From the NCBI GenBank assembly GCA_964510205.1, contig CAZEBW010000008.1, positions 17,950 to 81,949 on the forward strand: a stretch of 64,000 bases of DNA, given 5' to 3'. The stretch comes from CAZEBW01 sp964510205. Its GTDB lineage: Bacteria > Chloroflexota > Anaerolineae > VGOG01. This document shows positions 47,881-55,364 of this stretch, piece by piece (positions within the stretch are counted from its first letter, which is position 1; each line of letters begins with the position of its first letter). A program made the position numbers and the translations under genes. A model generated the notes under the pieces. It was not told the origin of the DNA and did not search any database. It saw nothing but the letters and a program-made list of their open reading frames with translations.

Positions 47881-49664
47881 GCGAGAAGATCTTAGTGGCC
47901 GTTGCCTGGCCTTATTCATCATCATACATCCATGTGGGCAACGTGGGTGGAGTATACCTACCGGCGGATATTTTCGCCCGCTATCAGCGCTTGAGGGGAA
48001 ACGATGTCCTCATGGTCTCGGGCTCGGATAGCCACGGCACCCCCGTCACCGTTAGGGCCAACGAGGAGGGTGTTTCCCCTCGCGAGGTTTTCGAGCGCTA
48101 TCATCAAACTTTCCTAGATGGCTTCATCAAGCTGGGCCTGGCCTACGACCTGTTCACCCACACGGATACCGCAAATCACCACCGAGTTTCTCAGGACATT
48201 TTTCTGAAGCTCTTGGAGAACGGCTATCTCTCTTTGAAGACAACGCAGCAGCTCTACTGCGAACACTGCCACAAGTTTCTGCCCGATCGCTACGTCTACG
48301 GCGTCTGCCCCCACTGCGGCAGTGAGGACGCCCGCGGCGACCAGTGCGAATCTTGTGGCCGACCCCTGGACGCCATCGAGATCATTGATCCCGTCTGCAA
48401 GCTCTGTGGTCACCGTCCCGTGGTCCGAGAGACGGAGCATTTCTTCCTCGATCTCCCCGCCCTGAACGAACGCCTGCTGGAATGGTTTGAGGATAAAACG
48501 TACTGGCGGTCCAACGTCTACAACTTCACTCTCAACTATCTTAAAGAAGGACTGCAAGCGCGGCCCATCACCCGCGATATGGAGTGGGGCATTCCCGTGC
48601 CCGTAGAGGGCTACGAGGACAAGACCATCTACGTCTGGTTTGAGGCGGTGATTGGCTATCTCTCAGCCAGCATCGAGTGGGCCAAGATAACGGGGCAGCC
48701 AGAGAAGTGGAAGGAGTGGTGGTACGAGCCTAGCCGCAGTTATTATTTCATCGCTAAGGACAACATTCCCTTCCACAGCATCATGTGGCCCGCTACCCTG
48801 ATGGGAGTCGAGAGGTTGTACGCTGAGGAAGGCACATTGAATCTGCCCTACGACGTGCCCTCCAATGAGTTTCTGAATCTGGAAGGGCGGAAGATCTCCG
48901 GCAGCCGCAACTGGGCCGTCTGGCTGCCCGACTATTTGGAACGCTACGACCCCGACCCGCTGCGCTATTACCTGACTGCCAACGCGCCCGAGACTCGGGA
49001 CACCGATTTCTCCTGGGCCGGCTTTCTGCGTCGCAACAACGACGAGCTGGTGGCCGCCTGGGGGAATCTGGCCAATCGGGTGCTGTCTTTTGCCTACCGG
49101 AATTTCGATAAACAGGTGCCCGCTGCAGGCTCGTTGGGTGAATTGGACGAAGCCCTGTTGGATAAAGTAGAAGCGGCCTTCGAGCCTATCGGCCAGCTTT
49201 TGGATGGCTGCAAGTTCAAAGCGGCCCTGGGTGAGGTTATGGCCCTGGCCCGCGAGACCAATGGCTATCTCGACGAGAAGGCCCCCTGGCGGCAGATCAA
49301 GGAGGATCGGGAAGCGGCAGGCGCCACCATCTACGTCGCCTTGCGGGTGATTGACTCGCTAAAGACTCTCTTCTACCCCTTTTTGCCCTTCTCCTCCCAG
49401 GCATTGCACCATTTCCTGGGCTATGATGACGCCGCTTCATCACATGTACGTAGCGGCATCATGGGACGGCAGTACATCGAGACCCTGCAAGAGGAACACG
49501 GAACTCACCAAGCTCTCCGCTACGATGGCAGCGGTATAGAGTTGGAGTGGACTCCCAGTCAATTGCCCCCAGGTCAGGTCTTGCGTCAGCCCAAGCCGCT
49601 GTTCAAGAAGCTGGACGAAAGCATCGTGGAGGAGGAATTGGCGCGACTGGGGGGAGGCGAGTAA
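47877..49664 (+). CDS. metG: Methionyl-tRNA synthetase, with in-frame repeat insertion
   Basis: Charges tRNA-Met. 595 aa. The HIGH motif variant is YIHVGN near residue 20, the zinc knuckles lie at about 122-180 (CEHCHKF, CPHCGS, CESCG, CKLCG), and the KMSKS variant is KISGS at 339-343. The anticodon-binding helical domain follows. A 9-residue stretch AASSHVRSG (about 519-527) near the C-terminus is encoded by a 27-bp repeat also found in another gene. It lies outside the catalytic core and is probably tolerated. The MetG C-terminal dimerisation (EMAP-like) domain is absent. Confidence 0.95.
   Translation: MSEKILVAVAWPYSSSYIHVGNVGGVYLPADIFARYQRLRGNDVLMVSGSDSHGTPVTVRANEEGVSPREVFERYHQTFLDGFIKLGLAYDLFTHTDTANHHRVSQDIFLKLLENGYLSLKTTQQLYCEHCHKFLPDRYVYGVCPHCGSEDARGDQCESCGRPLDAIEIIDPVCKLCGHRPVVRETEHFFLDLPALNERLLEWFEDKTYWRSNVYNFTLNYLKEGLQARPITRDMEWGIPVPVEGYEDKTIYVWFEAVIGYLSASIEWAKITGQPEKWKEWWYEPSRSYYFIAKDNIPFHSIMWPATLMGVERLYAEEGTLNLPYDVPSNEFLNLEGRKISGSRNWAVWLPDYLERYDPDPLRYYLTANAPETRDTDFSWAGFLRRNNDELVAAWGNLANRVLSFAYRNFDKQVPAAGSLGELDEALLDKVEAAFEPIGQLLDGCKFKAALGEVMALARETNGYLDEKAPWRQIKEDREAAGATIYVALRVIDSLKTLFYPFLPFSSQALHHFLGYDDAASSHVRSGIMGRQYIETLQEEHGTHQALRYDGSGIELEWTPSQLPPGQVLRQPKPLFKKLDESIVEEELARLGGGE
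49431..49457. repeat. 27-bp in-frame repeat, copy in metG
   Basis: Starts GCCGCTTCATCACATG and ends TACGTAGCGGC; read as AASSHVRSG. Identical copy at 52280-52306. The ends GCCGCT/AGCGGC are inverted repeats. Confidence 0.9.
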
Positions 49665-49674
49665 CGAGTAACCA

Positions 49675-51315
49675 GTGATGAGAAACAGGGAATCGGGGAA
49701 TCAGGAAATCAGGAAATCAGGGAACCTGATCACTGATTCCCTGATCACTCATTACTTCATAGTGCTCATCATCGCTGCCTACCTGGTCACAGGCATCCTC
49801 TACGCTGTCAAGACGCCTGCCTGGCAAGCGCCCGACGAGCCGGCCCATTACAACTACATCAAGCATTTGGCGGAGAACTACCGCTTCCCTGTCCTTCAGA
49901 TGGGCGACTATCCACACGATTATCTGGAGGAGATCAAAGCCAGGCAGTTTCCCCCAGAGATGTCCATCGAATCCCTGCGCTACGAATTCCACCAACCGCC
50001 TCTCTACTACGTCCTGGCTGCTGTGGTCTACAAACTCTTCGCCGCAAGACTCCTCCCTCTCCGTCTGTTCTCCGTCCTGTTAGGCTGCTGCCTGCTGTGG
50101 GTGGTCTACCACGTCGTCAAAGAGATCTTCCCCAACGACGAGGCTTTGGCCCTCGGCACGACGGCCTTCGTGGCCTTCGTCCCCATGCACATCGCCATGA
50201 CAGCGTCGGTGAACAACGACACCCTGGCCGAGCTGATCCTGGCGCTGATTCTGTGGGTGTTGGTGAGGTACGTCAGGACTTCTCCCCCAGAATTGGGGGG
50301 GATTGAGGGGGGGCGATTCGTCGGGCTGGGCGTGTTGATGGGACTGGGCCTGCTGACAAAAATCACGACCTTGGTTGCCATTCCCCTGGCCTTGGTCGCA
50401 GTCCTTGTCAAAGAGAGGTATATAGAACGAAGACGCCACTTGCCACTTGCCATTTGCCACTTGCCACTTGCCACTTGCTTCTTGCTCATCCTCCCCTGGT
50501 TCGTCCGCAACGCCCTGGTCTACGGCGACTTGGACATCTGGGGATTGGGGAGACACAATGCCGTCGTGTTGGGCCAGCCTCGCACCTCGGAATGGTTGGC
50601 CCGGCTCGGCGCAACTGGTTTGGTCAAGGAATTCGTCCTCACCACCTTCAGGAGCTTCTGGGCGCAGTTCGGCTGGATGGGCATCCTGGTGGACCAGCGA
50701 ATCTATCTGATCCTGGCCCTGCTCTGCGCCGTGGTCGGGCTGGGCCTGGTGCTTTTTGTTATCAGACTTCAGTGGACCCAAAGTCGCTCAGAGGGGATTG
50801 CCAAATCCCCGTTTCTGGCCCGGATCTGGCGATCCAGGCCGAGCGGCGTTGGATCTGCTGGAAACGCGAGCCCACGAGCATTATCGTCGCGCCAAAAGTT
50901 GGCCCTTGGCCTCCTGGCTCTGTCCGCCCTTTTCACTTTGCTCTCTTATCTCTGGTACAATCTCACGTTCGTCCAGCACCAGGGTCGCTATCTCTTCCCC
51001 GCGCTGATTCCCCTTGGCCTGGCCTTCGCTTTGGGCCTGCGAGAGATACTGGCCGGGGAAAATGCCAAAATGGCAGCCTTTTTGTTCCTGGCCGGCGTCC
51101 TGATCCTGGCCGCCAAGGGCCTGGTGACGGGGGATTTCAACAAGCTGAGCATCTCGCTGCTGGGCGGGGCGGCGGCGGTTTTCGGAATCAAAGCGTTTTT
51201 GCCCCAAGCATTCGGTGATTGGATTTTCGCTTTGCCCTATCTGGGCCTATTCGCGCTGGACCTGATTTGCCTGTTCAAGTTCATTGTTCCTTACTTCCAT
51301 CAACTCGCAATCTGA
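49675..51315 (+). CDS. GT-C-type glycosyltransferase / DUF2142-like membrane protein
   Basis: 546 aa with a dozen or so hydrophobic segments. The early loop contains the acidic motif PAWQAPDEPAHYNYI, followed by YEFHQPPLYYVLAA. This is the layout of GT39/GT83-type membrane transferases and DUF2142 proteins, which use lipid-linked sugars outside the membrane. Several segments are encoded by short DNA repeats: the N-terminal NRESGNQEIRKSGNLITDS, the loop SPPELGGIEGGR, and HLPLAICHLPLATC. The true start is uncertain because the first 25 codons are repeat-derived. Acceptor unknown; surface glycan or protein glycosylation is plausible. Confidence 0.8.
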   Translation: MMRNRESGNQEIRKSGNLITDSLITHYFIVLIIAAYLVTGILYAVKTPAWQAPDEPAHYNYIKHLAENYRFPVLQMGDYPHDYLEEIKARQFPPEMSIESLRYEFHQPPLYYVLAAVVYKLFAARLLPLRLFSVLLGCCLLWVVYHVVKEIFPNDEALALGTTAFVAFVPMHIAMTASVNNDTLAELILALILWVLVRYVRTSPPELGGIEGGRFVGLGVLMGLGLLTKITTLVAIPLALVAVLVKERYIERRRHLPLAICHLPLATCFLLILPWFVRNALVYGDLDIWGLGRHNAVVLGQPRTSEWLARLGATGLVKEFVLTTFRSFWAQFGWMGILVDQRIYLILALLCAVVGLGLVLFVIRLQWTQSRSEGIAKSPFLARIWRSRPSGVGSAGNASPRALSSRQKLALGLLALSALFTLLSYLWYNLTFVQHQGRYLFPALIPLGLAFALGLREILAGENAKMAAFLFLAGVLILAAKGLVTGDFNKLSISLLGGAAAVFGIKAFLPQAFGDWIFALPYLGLFALDLICLFKFIVPYFHQLAI

Positions 51316-51423
51316 CTTGCTGGCAGAGTGGAAGGTAACTTTCGCCTGTTGCTGCATGAGAACGTATTTCGTATTCCGTTTACGCAATACGCAGTACGCA
51401 ATACGCCAAAGGGAGGTACAAAG

Positions 51424-51744
51424 ATGCGTTTCCTGAAGAAACTAGCGGTCGCTTTATCCTCCCAGGGTGCTGGGGACGGCGATGCGCTTTGGGTTTACGT
51501 GCGCTGCAACAGGTGCGGCGAGCGGATCAAAACCCGCGTTGACCTGGGCCACGACCTGACGCCCAACTACGACGATGCGGGTCGTGTCGCCAGCTACTTC
51601 TCGCGTAAGGTGCTCATTGGCAGTGGAGGTTGCTTTACGCCCGTCGAGGTGAAGCTGACCTTCGATGCCCAGCGTCGGGTGAGTTCGAGGGAGATCGCGG
51701 GTGGTCAGTTTATCAGCAAAGAAGAGTATGAGGGTGATGAGTAA
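51424..51744 (+). CDS. Hypothetical protein with a possible Cys metal site (106 aa)
   Basis: ATG 51424 with GGGAGGT upstream; the longer frame from 51328 is encoded by AATACGCAATA-type repeats and is rejected. One CXXC (VRCNRCGERIK) and a later GGC could form a partial zinc site. The N-terminus is basic and there is no signal peptide. No family recognised. Confidence 0.75.
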   Translation: MRFLKKLAVALSSQGAGDGDALWVYVRCNRCGERIKTRVDLGHDLTPNYDDAGRVASYFSRKVLIGSGGCFTPVEVKLTFDAQRRVSSREIAGGQFISKEEYEGDE

Positions 51745-51812
51745 CGAGGCAACGAGGCAATGAGGCGATGAGGCAACTCGTTGACCCGTTACTCGTAGAC
51801 TCGTTACCCATA
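51745..51812 (+). repeat. Short tandem repeats between two genes
   Basis: Imperfect repeats of GAGGCAA(C/T) and inverted GTTACTCG/CGAGTAAC-type units. No coding or promoter signs. Confidence 0.5.
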
Positions 51813-51826
51813 CCAGGAGGGTGAAA

Positions 51827-52429
51827 ATGTCTTCTGAAATTCAAGTCACTGCTGCCTACTTTGAAAAGCCAGGCAGGGAGAACACGGAACGAACCTTTGA
51901 GCTTGCCAAGCGGCGAGCTGAGGAGTTGGGGATCAAAACGATCCTGGTGGCCAGCACTCGCGGAGAGACGGGGGTTGCTGCTTGCGAAGTCTTTCGGGGC
52001 TACGACGTGGTGGTGGTCACCCACTCCACAGGCTTCAAGGAGCCCAACCACCAGGAGCTGACCGACGAGAACCGGGCGGCTATCGAAGCGGCGGGGGGCA
52101 AGATCGTGACCTGCCAGCACGCCTTTGGTGGGGTGGGCCGCGCGGTCCGCAAGAAACTGGGCACCTATCAACTGGAAGAGATCATCGCCTACACCCTGCG
52201 CCTGTTCGGCGAAGGTATGAAGGTGGCGGTGGAAATCGCCCTGATGGCCGCCGACGCCGGACTGGTGCGTACCGATGAGGCCGCTTCATCACATGTACGT
52301 AGCGGCGTGATTGCCATCGCGGGCACAGGCAGAGGTGCCGACACCGCTTTGGTACTCAAACCTGCCAACGCGCAAACGTTCTTCGACCTCGAAGTGATGG
52401 AGGTTCTCTGTAAACCCAGATTGGGTTGA
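51827..52429 (+). CDS. Pyruvate kinase C-terminal-domain-like protein, with in-frame repeat insertion
   Basis: 200 aa from ATG 51827 (AGGAGG 6 nt upstream). The whole protein resembles the alpha/beta C-terminal domain of pyruvate kinase found as a stand-alone protein (TERTFELAKRRAEELGIKTI, VVTHSTGFKEPNHQEL, IAIAGTGRGADTALVLKPA). Stand-alone copies are common in anaerobes and archaea, role unclear. Residues about 152-160 are AASSHVRSG, encoded by the 27-bp repeat shared with metG. They interrupt a stretch that would read RTDE-VIAIAG. Confidence 0.85.
   Translation: MSSEIQVTAAYFEKPGRENTERTFELAKRRAEELGIKTILVASTRGETGVAACEVFRGYDVVVVTHSTGFKEPNHQELTDENRAAIEAAGGKIVTCQHAFGGVGRAVRKKLGTYQLEEIIAYTLRLFGEGMKVAVEIALMAADAGLVRTDEAASSHVRSGVIAIAGTGRGADTALVLKPANAQTFFDLEVMEVLCKPRLG
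52280..52306. repeat. 27-bp in-frame repeat, copy in the pyruvate-kinase-like gene
   Basis: Identical to 49431-49457, in the same orientation and reading frame (AASSHVRSG). Confidence 0.9.
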
Positions 52430-52446
52430 GCATCCACATGACAGGG

Positions 52447-52502
52447 CGTATTGCGTATTTCGTATTGCGTAAGGGGATACGCAATACGCACTACGCAATA
52501 CG
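52447..52502. repeat. Hairpin made of GCGTATT/AATACGC units
   Basis: CGTATTGCGTA units (52447-52471) face TACGCAATACG units (52477-52502). The same units occur at 45739-45760 and 51383-51406. It lies in the leader of the radical SAM gene. Confidence 0.7.
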
Positions 52503-52507
52503 TTTCC

Positions 52508-53605
52508 ATGATGAGGCTATTCACTGGTTACGATTACCTTGAACAGAGCGAGTGCCTGGCCTGCGGCCGCCAATCCCCCCTCATCGCCTCTGTTTTGAGC
52601 GCCTGCGCAGACTGCATTCGAGAGCGGCCCGAAGAGGTGCTGCCGCGCATCCGGGAGATGCAGGCCGAGACGCGGCTGGAGTTCGACCTGCCGACAGAGC
52701 CGCCGCACGATCCCCAGGGCGTGCACTGTCCCCTCTGCACCAACGAGTGCCGCATCCCCGAGGGCGAGCGCGGCTTCTGCGGCCTGCGGGAGAACCGAGG
52801 GGGCAAGCTGATCCATCTGGCGGGAACGGCCAAGAAGGGCATTCTGCACTGGTATTACGACCCCCTGCCCACCAACTGCGTGGCCGATTGGGTTTGCGAA
52901 GGGCATACAAAGCACGGCTACAAGAACCTGGCCGTGTTTTACGGCGCCTGCTCTCTGAACTGCCTGTTCTGCCAGAACTGGCATTATCGCCAGATGACGC
53001 CCCAGGGCAAAGGCATGAGTGCCCCAGAGCTAGCCAACAAAGCCGATGCCCGCACCTACTGTGTCTGCTACTTTGGCGGCGATCCCACGCCCCAGATGCC
53101 CCACGCCCTGGCCACCTCTCGCCTCTTGGCTGAGCGAGGCGTGCGCATCTGCTGGGAGACCAACGGCACCATGCATCCCAAGCTGCTGGAGAAGGCCGTG
53201 CAACTGTCGCTGGGGACCGGCGGCTGCATCAAGTTCGACCTCAAGGCCTACGACGAGAGCCTCCACCTGGCCTTGACGGGCGTGTCCAACAAGAGAACGC
53301 TGGAGAACTTCGCCCGCGCCGCCCGCCACATTCCAGATCGCCCCGATCCTCCGCTGGTGGTGGCCAGCACCCTGCTGGTGCCCGGCTACGTTGACGCCAA
53401 AGAGGTCAGCCAAATCGCCGCCTTCATCGCCTCCTTCGACCCTTCTATCCCCTACGCTCTGCTGGGCTTCCATCCTCACTTCTACATGCCCGACCTGCCC
53501 CGCACCTCGGTGCGCCACGCCGACGAGGCCGAGGCCGCCGCCCGCGCTGCCGGCCTGACCAACGTCCGCATCGGCAACCGCCACCTACTCTCACGAGCGT
53601 ATTAA
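52508..53605 (+). CDS. Radical SAM protein, PflA-like (AmmeMemoRadiSam-system type)
   Basis: 365 aa from ATG 52508; upstream frame sequence is repeat-encoded. An N-terminal Cys-rich part (CLACGRQ, CADC, HCPLCTNECRIPEG, GFCGLREN) precedes the radical SAM motif ACSLNCLFCQNW (CX3CX2C) and the SAM region. It matches the COG1180-like activases often named AmmeMemoRadiSam system radical SAM enzyme, whose substrate is unresolved. No companion AmmeMemoRadiSam gene is in the window. Confidence 0.88.
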   Translation: MMRLFTGYDYLEQSECLACGRQSPLIASVLSACADCIRERPEEVLPRIREMQAETRLEFDLPTEPPHDPQGVHCPLCTNECRIPEGERGFCGLRENRGGKLIHLAGTAKKGILHWYYDPLPTNCVADWVCEGHTKHGYKNLAVFYGACSLNCLFCQNWHYRQMTPQGKGMSAPELANKADARTYCVCYFGGDPTPQMPHALATSRLLAERGVRICWETNGTMHPKLLEKAVQLSLGTGGCIKFDLKAYDESLHLALTGVSNKRTLENFARAARHIPDRPDPPLVVASTLLVPGYVDAKEVSQIAAFIASFDPSIPYALLGFHPHFYMPDLPRTSVRHADEAEAAARAAGLTNVRIGNRHLLSRAY

Positions 53606-53667
53606 GATTTCCTGTGCCCTTTCTGAAATATGCGTTTCACTTTGGGGCCAAACCTGAGGTCGGATCG

Positions 53668-53696
53668 GGGAGATTGCTTCGCTTCGCTCGCAATGG
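53668..53696. repeat. Half copy of the TGTCATTGCGAG-type repeat
   Basis: GGAGATTGCTTCGCT...CGCTCGCAATG matches the right arm of the repeat at 31722-31825; the left arm is missing. Confidence 0.65.
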
Positions 53697-53739
53697 CACC
53701 TGCCCCAAGACTGAAATGCGCCTCTTTCTGAATTGACCG

Positions 53740-53773
53740 TAGACGGCGGCCAGTTTTTGTGGTATAATATAAT
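53740..53773 (+). promoter_or_regulatory. Possible promoter in the 53.6-54.1 kb spacer
   Basis: TATAAT occurs twice, overlapping (53763-53768, 53768-53773). A weak TAGACG (53740-53745) stands 17 nt before the first, the same -35 hexamer as at 3619. It could drive the golvesin-domain gene through a long leader that includes two palindromic elements. Confidence 0.4.
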
Positions 53774-53895
53774 GACTCTACTGAAAAAACTCCATTTTGA
53801 TGATTGAGCCCACTATAAATTGTAGTAAGTTTGTAGCTATGATACAATTTGTAGTGGCATCGTTTGAGATTCTGACCTTTTTTCAGGGGAGTCAT
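53772..53895. repeat. AT-rich nested palindromic element
   Basis: Arms ATGACTC-TA-CTGAAAAAA (53772-53789) and TTTTTTCAG-GG-GAGTCAT (53878-53895) pair with two central mismatches. Inside, CCACTATAAATTGTAG and ATACAATTTGTAGTGG also pair with few mismatches. By eye it is clearly more AT-rich than its surroundings. No coding potential. Confidence 0.65.
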
Positions 53896-53941
53896 ATAAT
53901 AAGATCAATCAAGAGACAACCGCCGTTGAACACAGAAGAGC

Positions 53942-54065
53942 TCTCCCGGAAAGTGCTCTGAGCCCCGTCCCCGGGGCGATTTCCGCGAGGTGATTTCGCT
54001 GGCGACGCCGCCGCTTCGCTAACAGGGGACGGGGCTGGGAGCATTCCCAAGGACTTTCCGGGAGA
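53942..54065. repeat. 124-bp palindromic repeat
   Basis: Outer arms TCTCCCGGAAAGT (53942-53954) and ACTTTCCGGGAGA (54053-54065); inner arms AGCCCCGTCCCC (53961-53972) and GGGGACGGGGCT (54025-54036). It shares 20 bp (53958-53977) with the element at 20472-20569. It ends 13 nt before the Shine-Dalgarno sequence of the next gene and could sequester the leader. Confidence 0.75.
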
Positions 54066-54092
54066 TCTCAGAAATGAAGGGAGGTGGATCCA

Positions 54093-55025
54093 ATGAGGCG
54101 AAGAAGACTTACAGCGGTGGAGTTGGTGGTCCTGCTGCTGCTGACTATGGGGCCAATGGTGGGTCCTGCATCCTCAAAAATGGCCCTCTCTGATCTTCAT
54201 TGGTCAACCGAGACGGTGGACCCAGGTGAGATCGCGCCCTGGGGAGTGGATCTGGCGCTGGATGACAGTGGCAATCCACACAGCGCTTACTTCTTCGGGG
54301 ATCTTTATTATGCCCAAAAAACCGACTCAGTCGGTCCCCACATCAGTTACGGCCACAGCGGAGAGCTCAAATATGCTGTGGGTGCGGCTGAGATGCCGAC
54401 ACCCACCCCGACTGCCACCAGCACGCCGACGTTCACCCCAACGCCTACGCCCACGCCAACCGCTACACCTACGGGCACTGTAGTTCCGTCAGGCGCCGTC
54501 ATCGTGGACGACCTGGACGATGGGTTCGTCCAGCACGGCACGCCAGCCTATTGGTGGGAATCCTCAATCGGCTATCTTGATCACATGTTCTGGACCTACG
54601 TGAACGGCAATGTCATCAGCAACTGGGCTGAGTGGCGCCCTGGCCTCTTGGACTGTGGGTTCTATCAAGTCTCCGTCTTCGTACCTCGCGCCAACGCCAC
54701 CACCCAGAGCGCGCGGTATGGGATCTACCACGCAGACGGCGCCGAAACTGTGGTGGTCAAGCAGATCGTTTATTACGATGAATGGGTGATTCTGGGCGCC
54801 TACCGCTTCGGTGATAGCGCCGAGGAACACGTCCGCCTGACCGACGCCACCAGCGAGGATCCCAGCACATTGCGGCAAATCGGGTTTGACGCCGTGAAGT
54901 GGGAGCTGGAAAGCCCCTGCGCGCCGACGGCCACGCCTACCGCCACCGCCACGCCTACCGCAACACCTACGCCGACGGTCGTTTCACGCGTGTACTTGCC
55001 TCTGGTGGTCAAGGACTACAGCTAG
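54093..55025 (+). CDS. Secreted protein with golvesin-like domain and C-terminal YLPL motif
   Basis: 310 aa from ATG 54093 (GGGAGG 8 nt upstream). A signal peptide is followed by a short region, a Pro/Thr linker (about 107-135), and a domain resembling the golvesin C-terminal/xanthan-lyase CBD-like fold (DDLDDGFVQHGTPAYWW, YQVSVFVPRAN, VILGAYRFG, IGFDAVKWEL). A second Ala/Thr/Pro linker leads to the C-terminus VYLPLVVKDYS. The first part looks like the start of a beta-propeller (DLALDDSGNPHSAYF) that is cut short after one blade, so a longer ancestor may have lost blades. Probably surface-located. Confidence 0.82.
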   Translation: MRRRRLTAVELVVLLLLTMGPMVGPASSKMALSDLHWSTETVDPGEIAPWGVDLALDDSGNPHSAYFFGDLYYAQKTDSVGPHISYGHSGELKYAVGAAEMPTPTPTATSTPTFTPTPTPTPTATPTGTVVPSGAVIVDDLDDGFVQHGTPAYWWESSIGYLDHMFWTYVNGNVISNWAEWRPGLLDCGFYQVSVFVPRANATTQSARYGIYHADGAETVVVKQIVYYDEWVILGAYRFGDSAEEHVRLTDATSEDPSTLRQIGFDAVKWELESPCAPTATPTATATPTATPTPTVVSRVYLPLVVKDYS

Positions 55026-55123
55026 AGCACGCAGGCCGCTTGACTTGGCCACCAGATTCAACTTCTTCAGAAGGAGGATGATGGCAAGAGACGGCTGTCG
55101 GAGTGACGTCGAGGGAAACGAAA
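55026..55123 (+). other. Spacer between the two secreted-protein genes
   Basis: Begins with GACTTGGCCACCAGATTCAA (55039-55058), which recurs with two changes just after the next gene (60949-60968). No gene is seen. Confidence 0.5.
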
Positions 55124-55152
55124 TTGACAGCTCGGGATGATGGTGATATAAT
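55124..55152 (+). promoter_or_regulatory. Consensus sigma70-type promoter
   Basis: TTGACA (55124-55129), a 17-nt spacer and TATAAT (55147-55152). Both hexamers match consensus. Transcription should start near 55159, leaving a leader of about 205 nt before the 1860-aa gene. Confidence 0.88.
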
Positions 55153-55158
55153 CTTGGA

Positions 55159-55340
55159 AAGTTAGCCACCTTATTGTAAGATGGTAAGGGATATGGGTCG
55201 GGCTTCGCAAGGGAGAAGTTCATGAAGCTTGACGGTCAGCCTAGAACCCTCCGCCAGCCAATAGCGCAAACAAGCGAGGCGCTGATCTTCAGACGCCAAC
55301 GCAGGTATTGTTTCTTGCCTGCCGTTGGCGTTTTTGTTTT
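55159..55340 (+). promoter_or_regulatory. Structured leader with mutually exclusive terminator and antiterminator (riboswitch-like)
   Basis: After a small hairpin (CCACCTTA/TAAGATGG, 55166-55184) comes a possible multi-helix region closed by GGGTCGGGCT (near 55196) and AGCCTAGAACCC. The stem GGCGCTGA (55278-55285) with TCAG-A-CGCC (55289-55297) uses bases 55294-55297, which are also the left arm of the terminator at 55293-55340. The two folds exclude each other. An alternative AGCGC/GCGCT pairing (55263-55267 with 55279-55283) would free the terminator. I could not match it to a known riboswitch class by eye. Confidence 0.6.
55293..55340 (+). terminator. Rho-independent terminator inside the leader
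   Basis: ACGCCAAC-GCAGG (55293-55305) pairs with CCTGC-C-GTTGGCGT (55318-55331) with one bulged base, followed by TTTTTGTTTT (55331-55340). It lies 12 nt before the Shine-Dalgarno sequence, so it most likely acts as an attenuator. Confidence 0.85.
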
Positions 55341-55364
55341 GGCATATCATGAGGAGGAAGGGAA

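Noticed and set aside
53733..53768. TTGACC with TATAAT as a promoter
   Set aside because: The spacing is 24 nt, too long for sigma70-type recognition; the TAGACG hexamer at 17 nt was listed instead, with low confidence.
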